Program-made: the position numbers and the translations under genes
Notes under the pieces: generated by a model
Database searches by the model: none
The model's input: only the letters and a program-made list of their open reading frames with translations
What the model was told of the DNA's origin: nothing
DNA from: Microbacterium paludicola
GTDB taxonomy: Bacteria > Actinomycetota > Actinomycetes > Actinomycetales > Microbacteriaceae
DNA: 33,196 nucleotides
Assembly (NCBI RefSeq): GCF_015235415.1
Contig: NZ_JADGLL010000030.1
Location: 1-33,196 of the forward strand
Direction of reading: 5' to 3'
In this document: piece by piece, positions 1 through 7,869 of the stretch
Layout of the letters: each line of letters begins with the position of its first letter
Numbering within the stretch: position 1 is the first letter of the stretch

Positions 1-622
1 GGGCAGGAGCCGGGGCCGCGGGCTGCGCGGCGGCCACGTCGAGCACAACGCTGCGCACGCGCGCGCGGCCCCGAGCCGCCTCGAAGGCGACCGGATCGGT
101 CGGATCCACGGCGTCAAGGTCGATCAGCCACGATCGCGCGGCGTGATCGTGCCAGCCGCGACGCCGCTGCTCGGCATCCCACAGCGGCGAGCAGAGCATA
201 ACCGCAGGGCCGACGACGGGCACGATCCCCGACAGCGCGACGAGGAGGGCGCGGAGCAGGGCGCGCCCGAACCCGATCGGCTTCAGCGTGGCCGGATCGA
301 TCGTGCGGATCCGCATCATCTGCTTGCCGAACGTCTGCCCGCGGCGTCCGTTCGAGGTGAGCTGGATGAGCCCGTAGACAACGAGAAGCACCACGCAGAT
401 CGCGCTGACGAGGATGCCCCAGAGCTCGCCGGCGAGGAGCGCCGGGACGGCGAACGGCAGCGGGGCCGCGAACAGGATCGCCGGGATGACGTCGATGACC
501 GCGGCGGCCGAACGGCGCCCCACGGGGGCGGGCACGATGCCGAGCAGCGCGGCGCGTTCGATGCTCACCGGAGTCGGTTCTGGCGCCGCCTCCCGCTCGT
601 TGATGATCGCCCAGCCGCTCAC
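1..622 (-). CDS. RDD family membrane protein (3' end outside window)
   Basis: The frame is open to the left edge, so the C-terminus is missing; about 207 residues are visible. The start is a GTG at 622 whose bases overlap the TGA of the upstream gene (GTGA), which argues for translational coupling. RDD hallmarks are present: an early Arg and Asp flanking the first hydrophobic segment (VGRRSAAAVID), a second long hydrophobic segment, then TSNGRRGQTFGKQMMRIRT and, after a third hydrophobic stretch, RRGWHDHAARSWLID. This order is typical of the RDD transmembrane domain. Members are small integral membrane proteins, mostly of unknown role; some have been linked to ion transport. It is the last visible gene of the toxin/immunity operon. 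A role in protection or transport is possible but not shown by the sequence. Confidence 0.85.
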   Translation of the reverse strand, partial: MSGWAIINEREAAPEPTPVSIERAALLGIVPAPVGRRSAAAVIDVIPAILFAAPLPFAVPALLAGELWGILVSAICVVLLVVYGLIQLTSNGRRGQTFGKQMMRIRTIDPATLKPIGFGRALLRALLVALSGIVPVVGPAVMLCSPLWDAEQRRRGWHDHAARSWLIDLDAVDPTDPVAFEAARGRARVRSVVLDVAAAQPAAPAPA

Positions 623-954
623 CAGCCGGGCATCCCCGCACACGCGATCGTGAGCTTGTGCAGCCCGAGGCGCGGGTCCGTGAGGATCTTGCGCGCGGCC
701 ACCGGGTCGCCCTGCTCGAGCTCACGGATCATCGACTCGAGCATGTCGTCGGCGGTCGCATGCCAATCGAGGTATGTATCTGAGGAGATGCCGTCCGTGC
801 CCTGGGCGAGCACGGCACGCAGCTCACGCGCGGCCTCCAGCGCCGACGGGATGCCGGTCTGGTTGAAGCCGGCGCTGACCGTCGCGGCGAGGAGTTCCGT
901 CGCCGGGGCCAGGATGTCAGCACACCGCTGATCGATCGTCGTCATGACGGTCAC
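619..954 (-). CDS. Small helical protein of unknown function in toxin/immunity operon
   Basis: This codes for 111 residues from a GTG at 954 that overlaps the TGA of the upstream Tdi1-like gene by four bases; an in-frame ATG at 945 is the alternative start. The product looks soluble and mostly alpha-helical, with a motif-like stretch SDTYLDWHATADDMLESMI in the middle. I do not recognise a family. The overlap on both sides (GTGA at the start, GTGA with the RDD gene at the end) ties it to the operon. Because polymorphic toxin loci commonly carry more than one immunity or accessory protein, it could be an accessory immunity protein, but that rests on position only. Confidence 0.75.
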   Translation of the reverse strand: MTVMTTIDQRCADILAPATELLAATVSAGFNQTGIPSALEAARELRAVLAQGTDGISSDTYLDWHATADDMLESMIRELEQGDPVAARKILTDPRLGLHKLTIACAGMPGW

Positions 955-1871
955 CGCCGCGTGCCGTCAGCCGGGCGGAAGTGCTCCGGCGGCGTGCGGC
1001 GGCCCGAGCGGAACACCTCGAGCGCCTCGTGCGGCGGCGCCGACGAGTACGCGAACAAGGCCGATCCGTCCTTCGCGACGTAGATCCGTCCACCGCCGCG
1101 CACGGCGTACGAGACCACGACGGCCTCGTCCTCCGGCAGCAGCGTGTAGCCGAGCGGCGCGTCCGCCGGGATCATGCGTCGCCAGTAGCCGACGCCGATG
1201 TCGATCAGACGCTGCTGGTCGGGAGTGGGGCTTCCCTCTCCCGCCACCAGGCCTCCGTCCGACGCCGGGGCCTCACCAGCGGTCGCGTCGCCCTGCGGCT
1301 CGGTCGGGGGCACCAGGAGGCCCGTCACCTTCGGCGGCCCGGCGAGCTGCACGATCAGCGCGATGTGCTCCCAGAGCCCCATCTTCTGCAGGTGGTCTGC
1401 GGAGTTGCCGCCGCCGAGCGCGAGCAGAGGGACGAACCCGAAGCACTCCTCGATGGCGGGGACGCCGTCGCGAGCGGCGGCCGCGGGATACGGCTGCCGT
1501 TCGAGCGTCTCGTCGAGCCGCTGCTCGTCCTGCAGCCACTGTGTGAACTGCTCAAGCGTCACCGCACGGTCGGTGTACTGAACGACGCCCCAGCGGAACT
1601 TCGCGACGAGGAACGCGCCGTCGTTCCAGATGACGAGGTCGGCGAGCGCCGTGGAGAACAGCACCACCGCGGTCGGCGCCAGGCCCAGCACACCTTCGGT
1701 CATCTGAGCGCCGCGCGCGGGGTCCACGATCCGCACGAAGCCGTCCCCGACGACCCCGGCGCCGTACTGGCGCCACATCTCCGCCGCCCCCTCGGGAGCG
1801 TTCGGCGCGAAGCGGGCGATCGTCTCCTCGGAGATCGGAGCCGACGGCTCGAAACGCGTGAAAGTCACCAT
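951..1871 (-). CDS. Tdi1-like immunity protein (GAD-like + DUF1851)
   Basis: This is a 306-residue soluble protein. Residues 1-100 match the GAD-like pattern (an Ile-Ala-Arg-Phe region, WRQYGAGVVGDGFVRIVDP), followed by the DUF1851 signature: TALADLVIWNDG and, around residues 140-180, EECFGFVPLLALGGG, then a leucine-rich EHIALIVQL segment. In Agrobacterium, Tdi1, a GAD-like/DUF1851 protein, is the immunity partner of the Tde1 DNase effector (established knowledge). Here the gene lies two genes downstream of a toxin whose C-terminus carries the matching HxxD nuclease motif, so neutralisation of that domain is the natural inference. A C-terminal extension of about 90 residues (with YVAKDGSALFAYSS) follows a Pro/Ala-rich linker and is not part of the usual architecture. 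The start ATG has GGAGG upstream, inside the end of the preceding gene. Confidence 0.88.
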   Translation of the reverse strand: MVTFTRFEPSAPISEETIARFAPNAPEGAAEMWRQYGAGVVGDGFVRIVDPARGAQMTEGVLGLAPTAVVLFSTALADLVIWNDGAFLVAKFRWGVVQYTDRAVTLEQFTQWLQDEQRLDETLERQPYPAAAARDGVPAIEECFGFVPLLALGGGNSADHLQKMGLWEHIALIVQLAGPPKVTGLLVPPTEPQGDATAGEAPASDGGLVAGEGSPTPDQQRLIDIGVGYWRRMIPADAPLGYTLLPEDEAVVVSYAVRGGGRIYVAKDGSALFAYSSAPPHEALEVFRSGRRTPPEHFRPADGTRR

Positions 1872-1877
1872 CGGCTG

Positions 1878-2255
1878 TCAGGCCTCCTGATCGAAATCGA
1901 ATCCGGCATCCCGGAACGGCTGGACGATGAGATCGAACGTCTCCGGCTCGAGGCGGTCGCGAACCAGGATCGCGTGCGCGGCCATGTTGAAGGCACTCGA
2001 GAATCCCATGAACTCGGAATCGGATCCGAGTGCCTCGCGTATCCCGGACCGAGCCCACATGTCCCGAGTCGCCTTGGTGACAGCTTGCTTCTGCGCGGCC
2101 GATGCGCGAGTCTTCAGCAACGCGTCCTGAGCAGCCTTCAGCTCAGGAGGGCGCGGGCGTGGACGGCGCGCATTGATGCTGGCGACATCGCCGGCGTTGC
2201 TCTCCATCCAGCTGATCAAACGGTTGGCAACCGCGCGCCGAGGGTCTTCCGTCAT
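1878..2255 (-). CDS. Small protein directly downstream of toxin, candidate immunity
   Basis: From the ATG at 2255 this encodes 125 residues, beginning 16 bases after the toxin stop, with an AGGA about 8-10 bases upstream. An alternative ATG at 2285 would overlap the toxin gene. The protein is soluble, with a basic proline-rich stretch near residue 30 (RRPRPRPPELK), then helices, and an acidic end (FRDAGFDFDQEA). No family is recognised. The position immediately after a polymorphic toxin is where a cognate immunity gene is usually found. As the following gene already matches the immunity family for the nuclease domain, this one might answer the papain-like domain instead. That assignment is inference from gene order alone. 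Confidence 0.75.
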   Translation of the reverse strand: MTEDPRRAVANRLISWMESNAGDVASINARRPRPRPPELKAAQDALLKTRASAAQKQAVTKATRDMWARSGIREALGSDSEFMGFSSAFNMAAHAILVRDRLEPETFDLIVQPFRDAGFDFDQEA

Positions 2256-2271
2256 AGAACCGATCCTGTCA

Positions 2272-5200
2272 TCACGGGCGGACATCGATGACGCGGATCT
2301 CGACCGACGGGTGCACCCACTGTGCGAGGTCAGCGGGGATGTCGTCGAGCGCCGCGGCAAGGTCGGCCTGCAGCGCGTCGGCATTGCCGCTGCCCCACTG
2401 GTTGCCCAGCGAGCTGTTGATCCCGCCGTCACCGACGCCGTCGAAGTTCTGTGGGTCACCGCCGGCGACCTGGTCGGGGCCGTGCAGCACGTGACCATTA
2501 CCGAATGGTGCGTTGTGCGTGCCGCGCACCTCGTTGGCGTATGCCGCCTGCTCGGCCTTGTCGGTGCGCCCGTTGCCGGTCTCCTCCCGGCGAGTCTGGT
2601 AATCGGCCGCATTCTGCTGGATCTCGCCGATCGGCATGCGATTGATGCCCATCTCCTGCAGCCGCGCCTGGCGCAGCATCTCCGCCATGTCGTGGTTCTC
2701 GTTCGAGCAGGTGAAGATGACCTGCTGCGTGTCGGCGGTCTGCAGCACGCCGTTGTCGTAGATGAGCGTCGGCGGCTCGCTGTTGAGCGCCGCCTGCACC
2801 TCCGGACGCGCCAGCACCTCGGCGGGCGTGGGCCGCGGGGTCGACGCGTACGACGTGTCGCCGTAGATGCGCGGCTGGTCGACGAGGCGGTGCCCGTTGG
2901 TGCCGTCGCCCTCGTCCACCCGCGCGTCGTCACGACCGGTCATCCGGTCGGACGCGGCGGCGTCGTACGACGAGCCGGGCGTCCCCGCCTGCGTGACGGC
3001 CCCGCGATCGGGCGCGTCGTCGGCGCGAGCGGGCGCCCCGCTCTTCGGGTTCGTGTCGCCGCTCGTCGGCCCCTCGGCGTCGGTCGTGCTGTCACCGTCG
3101 GTCGTGCCGTCGCCGTCCGTCGGCGTGGTCGGCTCCGGGTACGCCGGCGTGCCGTCGGGGTTGATCACCTGCGAGGGCTCGAGCGACGCGTCCCAGAACG
3201 TGGCATTCGGTTCGTGCGGCGGCCACGGCGTGCGCGTGCCGGTCTGGCCGTCGACGGTCCAGACGGTCTCGCCGTCGAAGACGGCGTTGAACCAGTGGCC
3301 GTCCTCGTTGAACCCGCGGTCGATGCCGATGACGGCATGCGCGCCGGGCCCCAGCGCCCGCAGGCTCGCCTCGATCTGCTCCGGCGTGGCTCCTGTCTGC
3401 GGCAGGCCCGTGCGGGCCTCCATCTCGGAGATCGTGAGGGTGCCCGTCTCGGCGTCGATGATCGGACTGCCGTTAAGGAAGTCGTTCATGTTCGACGACA
3501 CGTTGCCGCAGTTCGTCGCGAAGCCGTTCTCCAGGTCGTACGGGTCGAAGTTCGTGTTCGACTGCGTGAGAGCCTGGTCGATCTTGTCGCGGATCTGCTG
3601 CGGCGTGTCCTCAGGTGAGGGCGAGTCGGGATGACGCTGAGGTGCGTCCTCCTTCGACGTGCGGTCGTTCGCGCCGTCGGAGGCGTCCTGATCCTGCTCG
3701 TCGCCCCGGTCGGCGCCCTGGTCGCCGTCCGCCGGCGTTGTGTCGTTCGCGGCGTCGCCGGTGCCGTTCGCGCCGTCGGGCGTGGCCGGGGCCGCGCCCG
3801 GCGTCGCACCGGGGGTCATGTTGGGCAGGAGCTTCGGGCCGGCCACGAGGCCCGCAGCACCCGCGGCCGTCGCCGCGGCGGCGCCGGCGTCCTCGGGCGA
3901 GATCTCGCCGTCCTGGGCCTCGGGATCGGTCCCCGCCGCCGCGTCGGGGTCCGACTCGGGCGTCGTCGCGCCGTCATCCTCGGGAGTCGTGCCCGCATCC
4001 TCCGGCGACTGTCCGTCGTTCGCGGCATCGGCAGCCGTAGCCGCCTCTGCATCGATGGCGGCCTGGATGTCGTCGGTCATCGACTCGCCGAGGGCGTCGA
4101 TCTCGCTCTGGTCGGGGGCCGTGGTGTCGGGGTCGGTCGAGACGTTCTCCTGCGCCTCGGCGGACTTCTCGGCGTCGGCCTTCGCGGCGGCATCGGCGGC
4201 GGTCTCTGCCTTGATGTCCTCGGCGATCTTGTCGCCGAGCCCTTCGATCTGGCTCCCGTCGGGAACATCGATGTCCGACGTCGAGGTCGCGGCGGCCGAT
4301 GCAGCACCGGCGGCGACGGCGCCAGGGGTGGCCTCGCCGGCTGCCGAGGTGTCCTGGCCGGCACCGGTCGAGCTCTCCGGCACGGCCGTGTCGGTCTGGG
4401 ACGACGTGGTGTCCGCATCGGTCGACGTCGTGGTGTCCGCCTGCGACGTCGTGTCCGCATCCGTCGAGGACGTGGTGTCCGCGTCCGTCGACGACGACGT
4501 GTCCGCATCGGTCGATGTGGTCGTGTCGGGCTGCGACGTCGTGTCCGCATCCGTCGACGACGTCGAGTCCGGCTGCGACGACGTGTCCGCGTCGGTTGAC
4601 GTGTTCGCGTCGGGCTGCGACGTCGTGTCCGCATCCGTCGACGAAGTCGTGTCGGGCTGCGATGTTGTATCCGCATCGGTCGACGAAGTCGTGTCGGCAT
4701 CCGACTGCGACGACGTGTCCGCGTCGGTCGAGGTGTTCGCGTCGGGCTGCGAGCTCGTGTCCGAGTCCGGCTGGGACGTGGTGTCGGCATCCGACTGCGA
4801 CGTGGAGTCCACATCCGTCGACGTGGTCGTGTCAGGCTGCGACGTGGTGTCCGCATCCGTCGACGTCGTGTCGGTGTTCGACGTCGTGTCGGTGTTCGAC
4901 GTCGTGTCGGTGTTCGACGTCGTGTCGGTGTTCGACGTGGTGTCGGGCTGCGAGCTCGTGTCCGCGGGGGTGCTGTCGCCGGCACCGTCGCCCAGCCCCT
5001 CGGGTGCCGCGGGGGCATCTCCCGGCACATCGGTCGACGGGCCGTTCGCGCCCGACGATCCGCCGTCGCCGGCCCCGCCCGGGGTCGGCGCGTCCGGGGT
5101 CGAGGTGTCGGCACCGCCCGCGGCAGCCGTCGAGCCGCCCGCGGGGCCGCCCGTGCCGCTCGGGCCGTCGTAGTCGGTCGACGTGCCGGATCCGCCGCCG

Positions 5201-6750
5201 CCCGCGTTCGAGGAGCCCGCGCCGCCGCCGGGCGTCGGCGCGTCGATCGTGGGCGCCGGCGCGCCGCTGCCGGCGTTCGAGCTGGGCGACGACCCTTCGT
5301 TGCCATCGAGCACGTGGATGCCGTTCTTGCGCAGGAGCGACGTCGCCAGGCCCTCGGGCGACGCGCCCTTCGGCAGAGACCCGGCCGCCGAGCCGCCCAC
5401 GCTCATCACGCCGCCCATCAGGGCACCCGCAATCGCCGAGTTCAGCGGGTTGAACTCGCCGCCGTTGACCGCGTCCGCGGCGATCTCGCCTGCCATGCTG
5501 CCGAGGATGTCGCCGCGCGTGGTGCGGGCGACCTGGCCGATGCTCGAGCCCGGCGAGGTTCCGGTCACGGCGCGTGTGATCGGGCCCGAGCCGCCGTGCT
5601 CGGCGATCCGTCCGCCCGAGAAACGGCTGCTGCCGAGGCGCGTCACCGGCGACGCGACGGCCGAGCTGACACCGCCAGTCAGGAACGCCATACCCACGCT
5701 CTGCTGCGTGTAGTAGTTGTCGTCTGCGTGGATTACGTTCATCGTGATGGTCGACCCCGCACTGGACAGGCTGCCGATCACGCCCTGCTTCACCGCGCCG
5801 GTCAGGTACTTGGCGTTCTTGATGCGCAGCGCGGACGAGACCGACTTCAGCAGGTCGCGCAGCTTGTCGATGACGGTCTTGATCTTGTTGACCCAGCGGA
5901 CGATCGTGTGCGCGATCTTCGCGGCGCCGGCACCGGCCGCGAGGCCCGCCGACACGAGCGAGAACGCGAGCGTGAGACCGGCCTCGATGGCGATCTCGAT
6001 CAGCATCTGCTCGATGAACTGCTGGATCGTCGCCTTCGCCTCGAGCAGCCGTTCCCTGTAGAACTCGACCTTCGCCTTCAGGTCGTCGATGCTCTGGCGC
6101 ATGTCCGTCAGCGAGTTGCCGACGGCCGTCGTCGCGCTCGCGACGGTCGCCTGCTGCGGGATGGACATCCCCGACAGCGGCTGGAGGCCGCTGATCTGCG
6201 ACTGGACGCCGCTCAGCGCGCTCGACAGCTCGCCCCACGCATCCGCCGCCTGCAGCAGCAGCTCGGGCGAGCCCGAAGGGAGCTTGATGCCGACCTTGTC
6301 GAGGCCGTCCTGGATGAAGTCGCCGAACTCTCCGAGGTCCCACGGGATCGCGTTGCCGCCCTCACCGTAGGCGCTCGGCACGGTGTAGCCGCCCGCGTCG
6401 GGGGCGGTCGTGGCGGTGACGGGCACGATCGACGGCTGCTGGAAGGCGCCGGGCTTCTGCGCCTCCTCGTAGGTCTCCGCGGTGTTGCGGAGGGCAGCCT
6501 CGAGCGCGTACAGCCCGCTGGCGACGACGAGCGGCGCCCCGAGGTTGTCGCTCGCGAAGTTGTCGTATCCCTGCGAGCCGTCGAGCGCGAATGCCTCGCC
6601 GACCTCGGCCTCGCCCGCCATCGCGCCGGTGCCGGACAGGGCGGACCGCGCGGTCTCCACCGCGGTCACGATCGACTTGGCGACCGTGCCGTAGTCGGCG
6701 GCGGCGTTCTTGAGCACGGCCGGATCGAGCCGGACCTCTGTTGCCGTCAT
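2272..6750 (-). CDS. Giant type VII-type polymorphic toxin with Tox-PL and Ntox15/Tde1-like nuclease domains
   Basis: The 1492-residue protein has, in order: an ESX/WXG100-like helical N-terminus (about 1-120), a CpnT-like segment (about 140-330) with FGDFIQDG, LPSG and Trp172-Gly173, a hydrophobic helix pair near 250-285, and a Gly/Ala-rich region. A Thr/Ser/Asp/Gln repeat linker follows (about 590-790), then an acidic region. Next comes a papain-fold toxin domain (about 1060-1190) with Cys1081 in NCGN, His1152 in GHWFNAV and Asp1167 in VDGQTG. A second linker leads to a C-terminal domain (about 1330-1492) with HGPD (His1423, Asp1426), GGDP and SSLGNQW. HxxD is the catalytic signature of Ntox15/Toxin_43, the Tde1 DNase family. 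There is no Sec signal, as expected for T7SS clients. The gene starts one base after the small WXG100 gene and is followed by candidate immunity genes. Two different catalytic domains in one chain is the notable feature. Confidence 0.9.
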   Translation of the reverse strand: MTATEVRLDPAVLKNAAADYGTVAKSIVTAVETARSALSGTGAMAGEAEVGEAFALDGSQGYDNFASDNLGAPLVVASGLYALEAALRNTAETYEEAQKPGAFQQPSIVPVTATTAPDAGGYTVPSAYGEGGNAIPWDLGEFGDFIQDGLDKVGIKLPSGSPELLLQAADAWGELSSALSGVQSQISGLQPLSGMSIPQQATVASATTAVGNSLTDMRQSIDDLKAKVEFYRERLLEAKATIQQFIEQMLIEIAIEAGLTLAFSLVSAGLAAGAGAAKIAHTIVRWVNKIKTVIDKLRDLLKSVSSALRIKNAKYLTGAVKQGVIGSLSSAGSTITMNVIHADDNYYTQQSVGMAFLTGGVSSAVASPVTRLGSSRFSGGRIAEHGGSGPITRAVTGTSPGSSIGQVARTTRGDILGSMAGEIAADAVNGGEFNPLNSAIAGALMGGVMSVGGSAAGSLPKGASPEGLATSLLRKNGIHVLDGNEGSSPSSNAGSGAPAPTIDAPTPGGGAGSSNAGGGGSGTSTDYDGPSGTGGPAGGSTAAAGGADTSTPDAPTPGGAGDGGSSGANGPSTDVPGDAPAAPEGLGDGAGDSTPADTSSQPDTTSNTDTTSNTDTTSNTDTTSNTDTTSTDADTTSQPDTTTSTDVDSTSQSDADTTSQPDSDTSSQPDANTSTDADTSSQSDADTTSSTDADTTSQPDTTSSTDADTTSQPDANTSTDADTSSQPDSTSSTDADTTSQPDTTTSTDADTSSSTDADTTSSTDADTTSQADTTTSTDADTTSSQTDTAVPESSTGAGQDTSAAGEATPGAVAAGAASAAATSTSDIDVPDGSQIEGLGDKIAEDIKAETAADAAAKADAEKSAEAQENVSTDPDTTAPDQSEIDALGESMTDDIQAAIDAEAATAADAANDGQSPEDAGTTPEDDGATTPESDPDAAAGTDPEAQDGEISPEDAGAAAATAAGAAGLVAGPKLLPNMTPGATPGAAPATPDGANGTGDAANDTTPADGDQGADRGDEQDQDASDGANDRTSKEDAPQRHPDSPSPEDTPQQIRDKIDQALTQSNTNFDPYDLENGFATNCGNVSSNMNDFLNGSPIIDAETGTLTISEMEARTGLPQTGATPEQIEASLRALGPGAHAVIGIDRGFNEDGHWFNAVFDGETVWTVDGQTGTRTPWPPHEPNATFWDASLEPSQVINPDGTPAYPEPTTPTDGDGTTDGDSTTDAEGPTSGDTNPKSGAPARADDAPDRGAVTQAGTPGSSYDAAASDRMTGRDDARVDEGDGTNGHRLVDQPRIYGDTSYASTPRPTPAEVLARPEVQAALNSEPPTLIYDNGVLQTADTQQVIFTCSNENHDMAEMLRQARLQEMGINRMPIGEIQQNAADYQTRREETGNGRTDKAEQAAYANEVRGTHNAPFGNGHVLHGPDQVAGGDPQNFDGVGDGGINSSLGNQWGSGNADALQADLAAALDDIPADLAQWVHPSVEIRVIDVRP
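4393..4980 (-). repeat. Tandem-repeat linker inside the toxin gene
   Basis: This part of the toxin gene is built from degenerate short units coding for Thr-Ser-Ser/Thr-Asp-Ala-Asp-Thr and Ser-Gln-Pro-Asp blocks (about residues 590-790). The most regular part is 4862-4933, four perfect 18-base copies of gacgtcgtgtcggtgttc on the plus strand (encoding Asn-Thr-Asp-Thr-Thr-Ser), followed by a partial fifth copy. The units keep the reading frame. The coded linker is acidic, hydroxyl-rich and probably disordered, separating the ESX-type delivery end from the two toxin domains. Confidence 0.9.
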
Positions 6751-6751
6751 G

Positions 6752-7063
6752 TCATCCCCCCAGATTCGCCGAGAGCTGGTCCCAGCGAGACGTCTCGGCC
6801 TCGATCGCCGACGAGTAGGCGGCCTCGGCCGCCTCGGCCTGCGCCTTCAGCGCCTCCGCGGCCTGGCGCATCCCCTCCGCGCCCGCCGCCCAGGTCTCGA
6901 ACTGGCCCATAAAACGCTGCGACGCGGGGCCCTGCCACTCGTTCGGCAGCATGTACGCGAAGCCACCGGCTCCCGCGCGCAGCGCCTCGCAGTACTCCAC
7001 GAGCGACTGCAGCGTCTGCGTCAGGTTGCGGAGCTGTGTGGTGTCAGCCTGCTGCTCAGCCAT
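6752..7063 (-). CDS. WXG100 family protein, partner gene of the toxin
   Basis: This encodes 103 residues with the WXG100 layout: an N-terminal helix, a central turn with Trp43-Gln44-Gly45 (NEWQGPASQRF), and a long second helix rich in Ala, Glu and Gln. Such proteins form helical-hairpin dimers and are exported by, or chaperone substrates of, type VII secretion. The ATG at 7063 overlaps the upstream WXG100 gene by 8 bases, and the stop lies one base before the toxin ATG. This tight toxin linkage suggests it pairs with the toxin N-terminus for export, as reported for small helical partners of LXG toxins. The C-terminal YSSAI does not fit the YxxxD/E export motif, which would fit a partner relying on the toxin's own signal. 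Confidence 0.88.
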   Translation of the reverse strand: MAEQQADTTQLRNLTQTLQSLVEYCEALRAGAGGFAYMLPNEWQGPASQRFMGQFETWAAGAEGMRQAAEALKAQAEAAEAAYSSAIEAETSRWDQLSANLGG

Positions 7064-7790
7064 CGGTCCGCCCCTCGAAAGCCACGAAGTCCGCTTCGAG
7101 CCTCACGCGCTCCCCGCGAACACGGTCGTCGTCGCCGTCACGGTCGTCGCGATCGCGGCCATCGCGATCGCCGTCGTCCTTGCCGTCGCCCTTGTCGCCG
7201 TCCGGCTCGCCGCCATCCGCCCCCGGCACGCCGTTCAGCTCGTCGACGCTCGCCTGCGACAGGTACGGCCCGGTGCCGATGCCATCGGAGTCGCCGTCGC
7301 CGTCGGTGTCCTCGCTGCCTCCGCCGGTCCAGCGACCGTTGCGGCCGCGCACCGCGCCCCCGCCGAACTGCTCCTTCTCGCGGTCGCCGGCGTAATCGCG
7401 GCCGAAGAACTCGGCCATGTCCTCGGCGCGCTGCTCGCCGGCGGCGATGATCTTCTCGTAGGCGGCGTTGTACTTGCGGATCGCGACCGTTCCCGGACGC
7501 GCCTGGTTCATGGTGCGGCCGACGCCTGCCTCGGTGGCGTCATAGCTGCCGCTCGCCGCGAGCAGTCCGCCCTGCAGGGCGACGAGCGACATCCGGACGG
7601 CGTCGGCCATGGCGACGAACGTCTTCCAGTTCTCCTGGAAGGACTCCTGGTCGTCGCCCTTCCAGGTCGGCAGGACGCCGCTCACCTGCGATTCGACCGC
7701 GGCGAGGTTGCCGTCGAACGTCGCGATGACGGATCCGAGATGGCCCGCCACCTCGGAGAGCGATTCCGCTCTGACCCTGAACTGCACCAT
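7056..7790 (-). CDS. WXG100 protein with long Asp-rich, calcium-loop-like tail
   Basis: The 244-residue product starts with a WXG100 module (about 1-100) with Trp43-Lys44-Gly45 and the export-type motif YDATE (Tyr83 to Glu87, YxxxE). After a middle segment (KYNAAYEKIIAAGEQRAEDM) comes a low-complexity part from about residue 150 with DTDGDGDSDG, then Asp/Gly/Lys/Arg-rich runs. DxDGDGxxDG resembles calcium-binding loops of thrombospondin type 3 and related repeats (known for those families; calcium binding here is inference). The ATG is preceded by GGGGGAGAA at good spacing. WXG100 proteins are normally near 100 residues, so the extension is unusual. It sits between the EsxA-like gene and the small WXG100 gene, and so may be a second secreted substrate. 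Confidence 0.87.
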   Translation of the reverse strand: MVQFRVRAESLSEVAGHLGSVIATFDGNLAAVESQVSGVLPTWKGDDQESFQENWKTFVAMADAVRMSLVALQGGLLAASGSYDATEAGVGRTMNQARPGTVAIRKYNAAYEKIIAAGEQRAEDMAEFFGRDYAGDREKEQFGGGAVRGRNGRWTGGGSEDTDGDGDSDGIGTGPYLSQASVDELNGVPGADGGEPDGDKGDGKDDGDRDGRDRDDRDGDDDRVRGERVRLEADFVAFEGRTDG

Positions 7791-7827
7791 GAGTTCTCCC
7801 CCGAACCGTCGTTAGGACGCGTGCGCC

Positions 7828-7858
7828 GCATCCGGGGACGACGCGCGCCCCCGGATGC
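7828..7858 (-). other. Intercistronic hairpin after the EsxA-like gene
   Basis: A perfect 10-bp stem (gcatccgggg paired with ccccggatgc) encloses an 11-base loop, just after the stop of the EsxA-like gene and before the next WXG100 gene. No T-run follows on the minus strand, so it is not a typical intrinsic terminator. It may protect or punctuate the esxA transcript. Confidence 0.6.
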
Positions 7859-7869
7859 AGCGTGGACGA

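Noticed and set aside
3740..5173. Long plus-strand frame of Ser/Val/Asp repeats opposite the toxin linker
   Set aside because: It is the complement of the Thr/Asp repeat coding region; repeats that are open on one strand are often open on the other. The minus frame has conserved domains on both sides.
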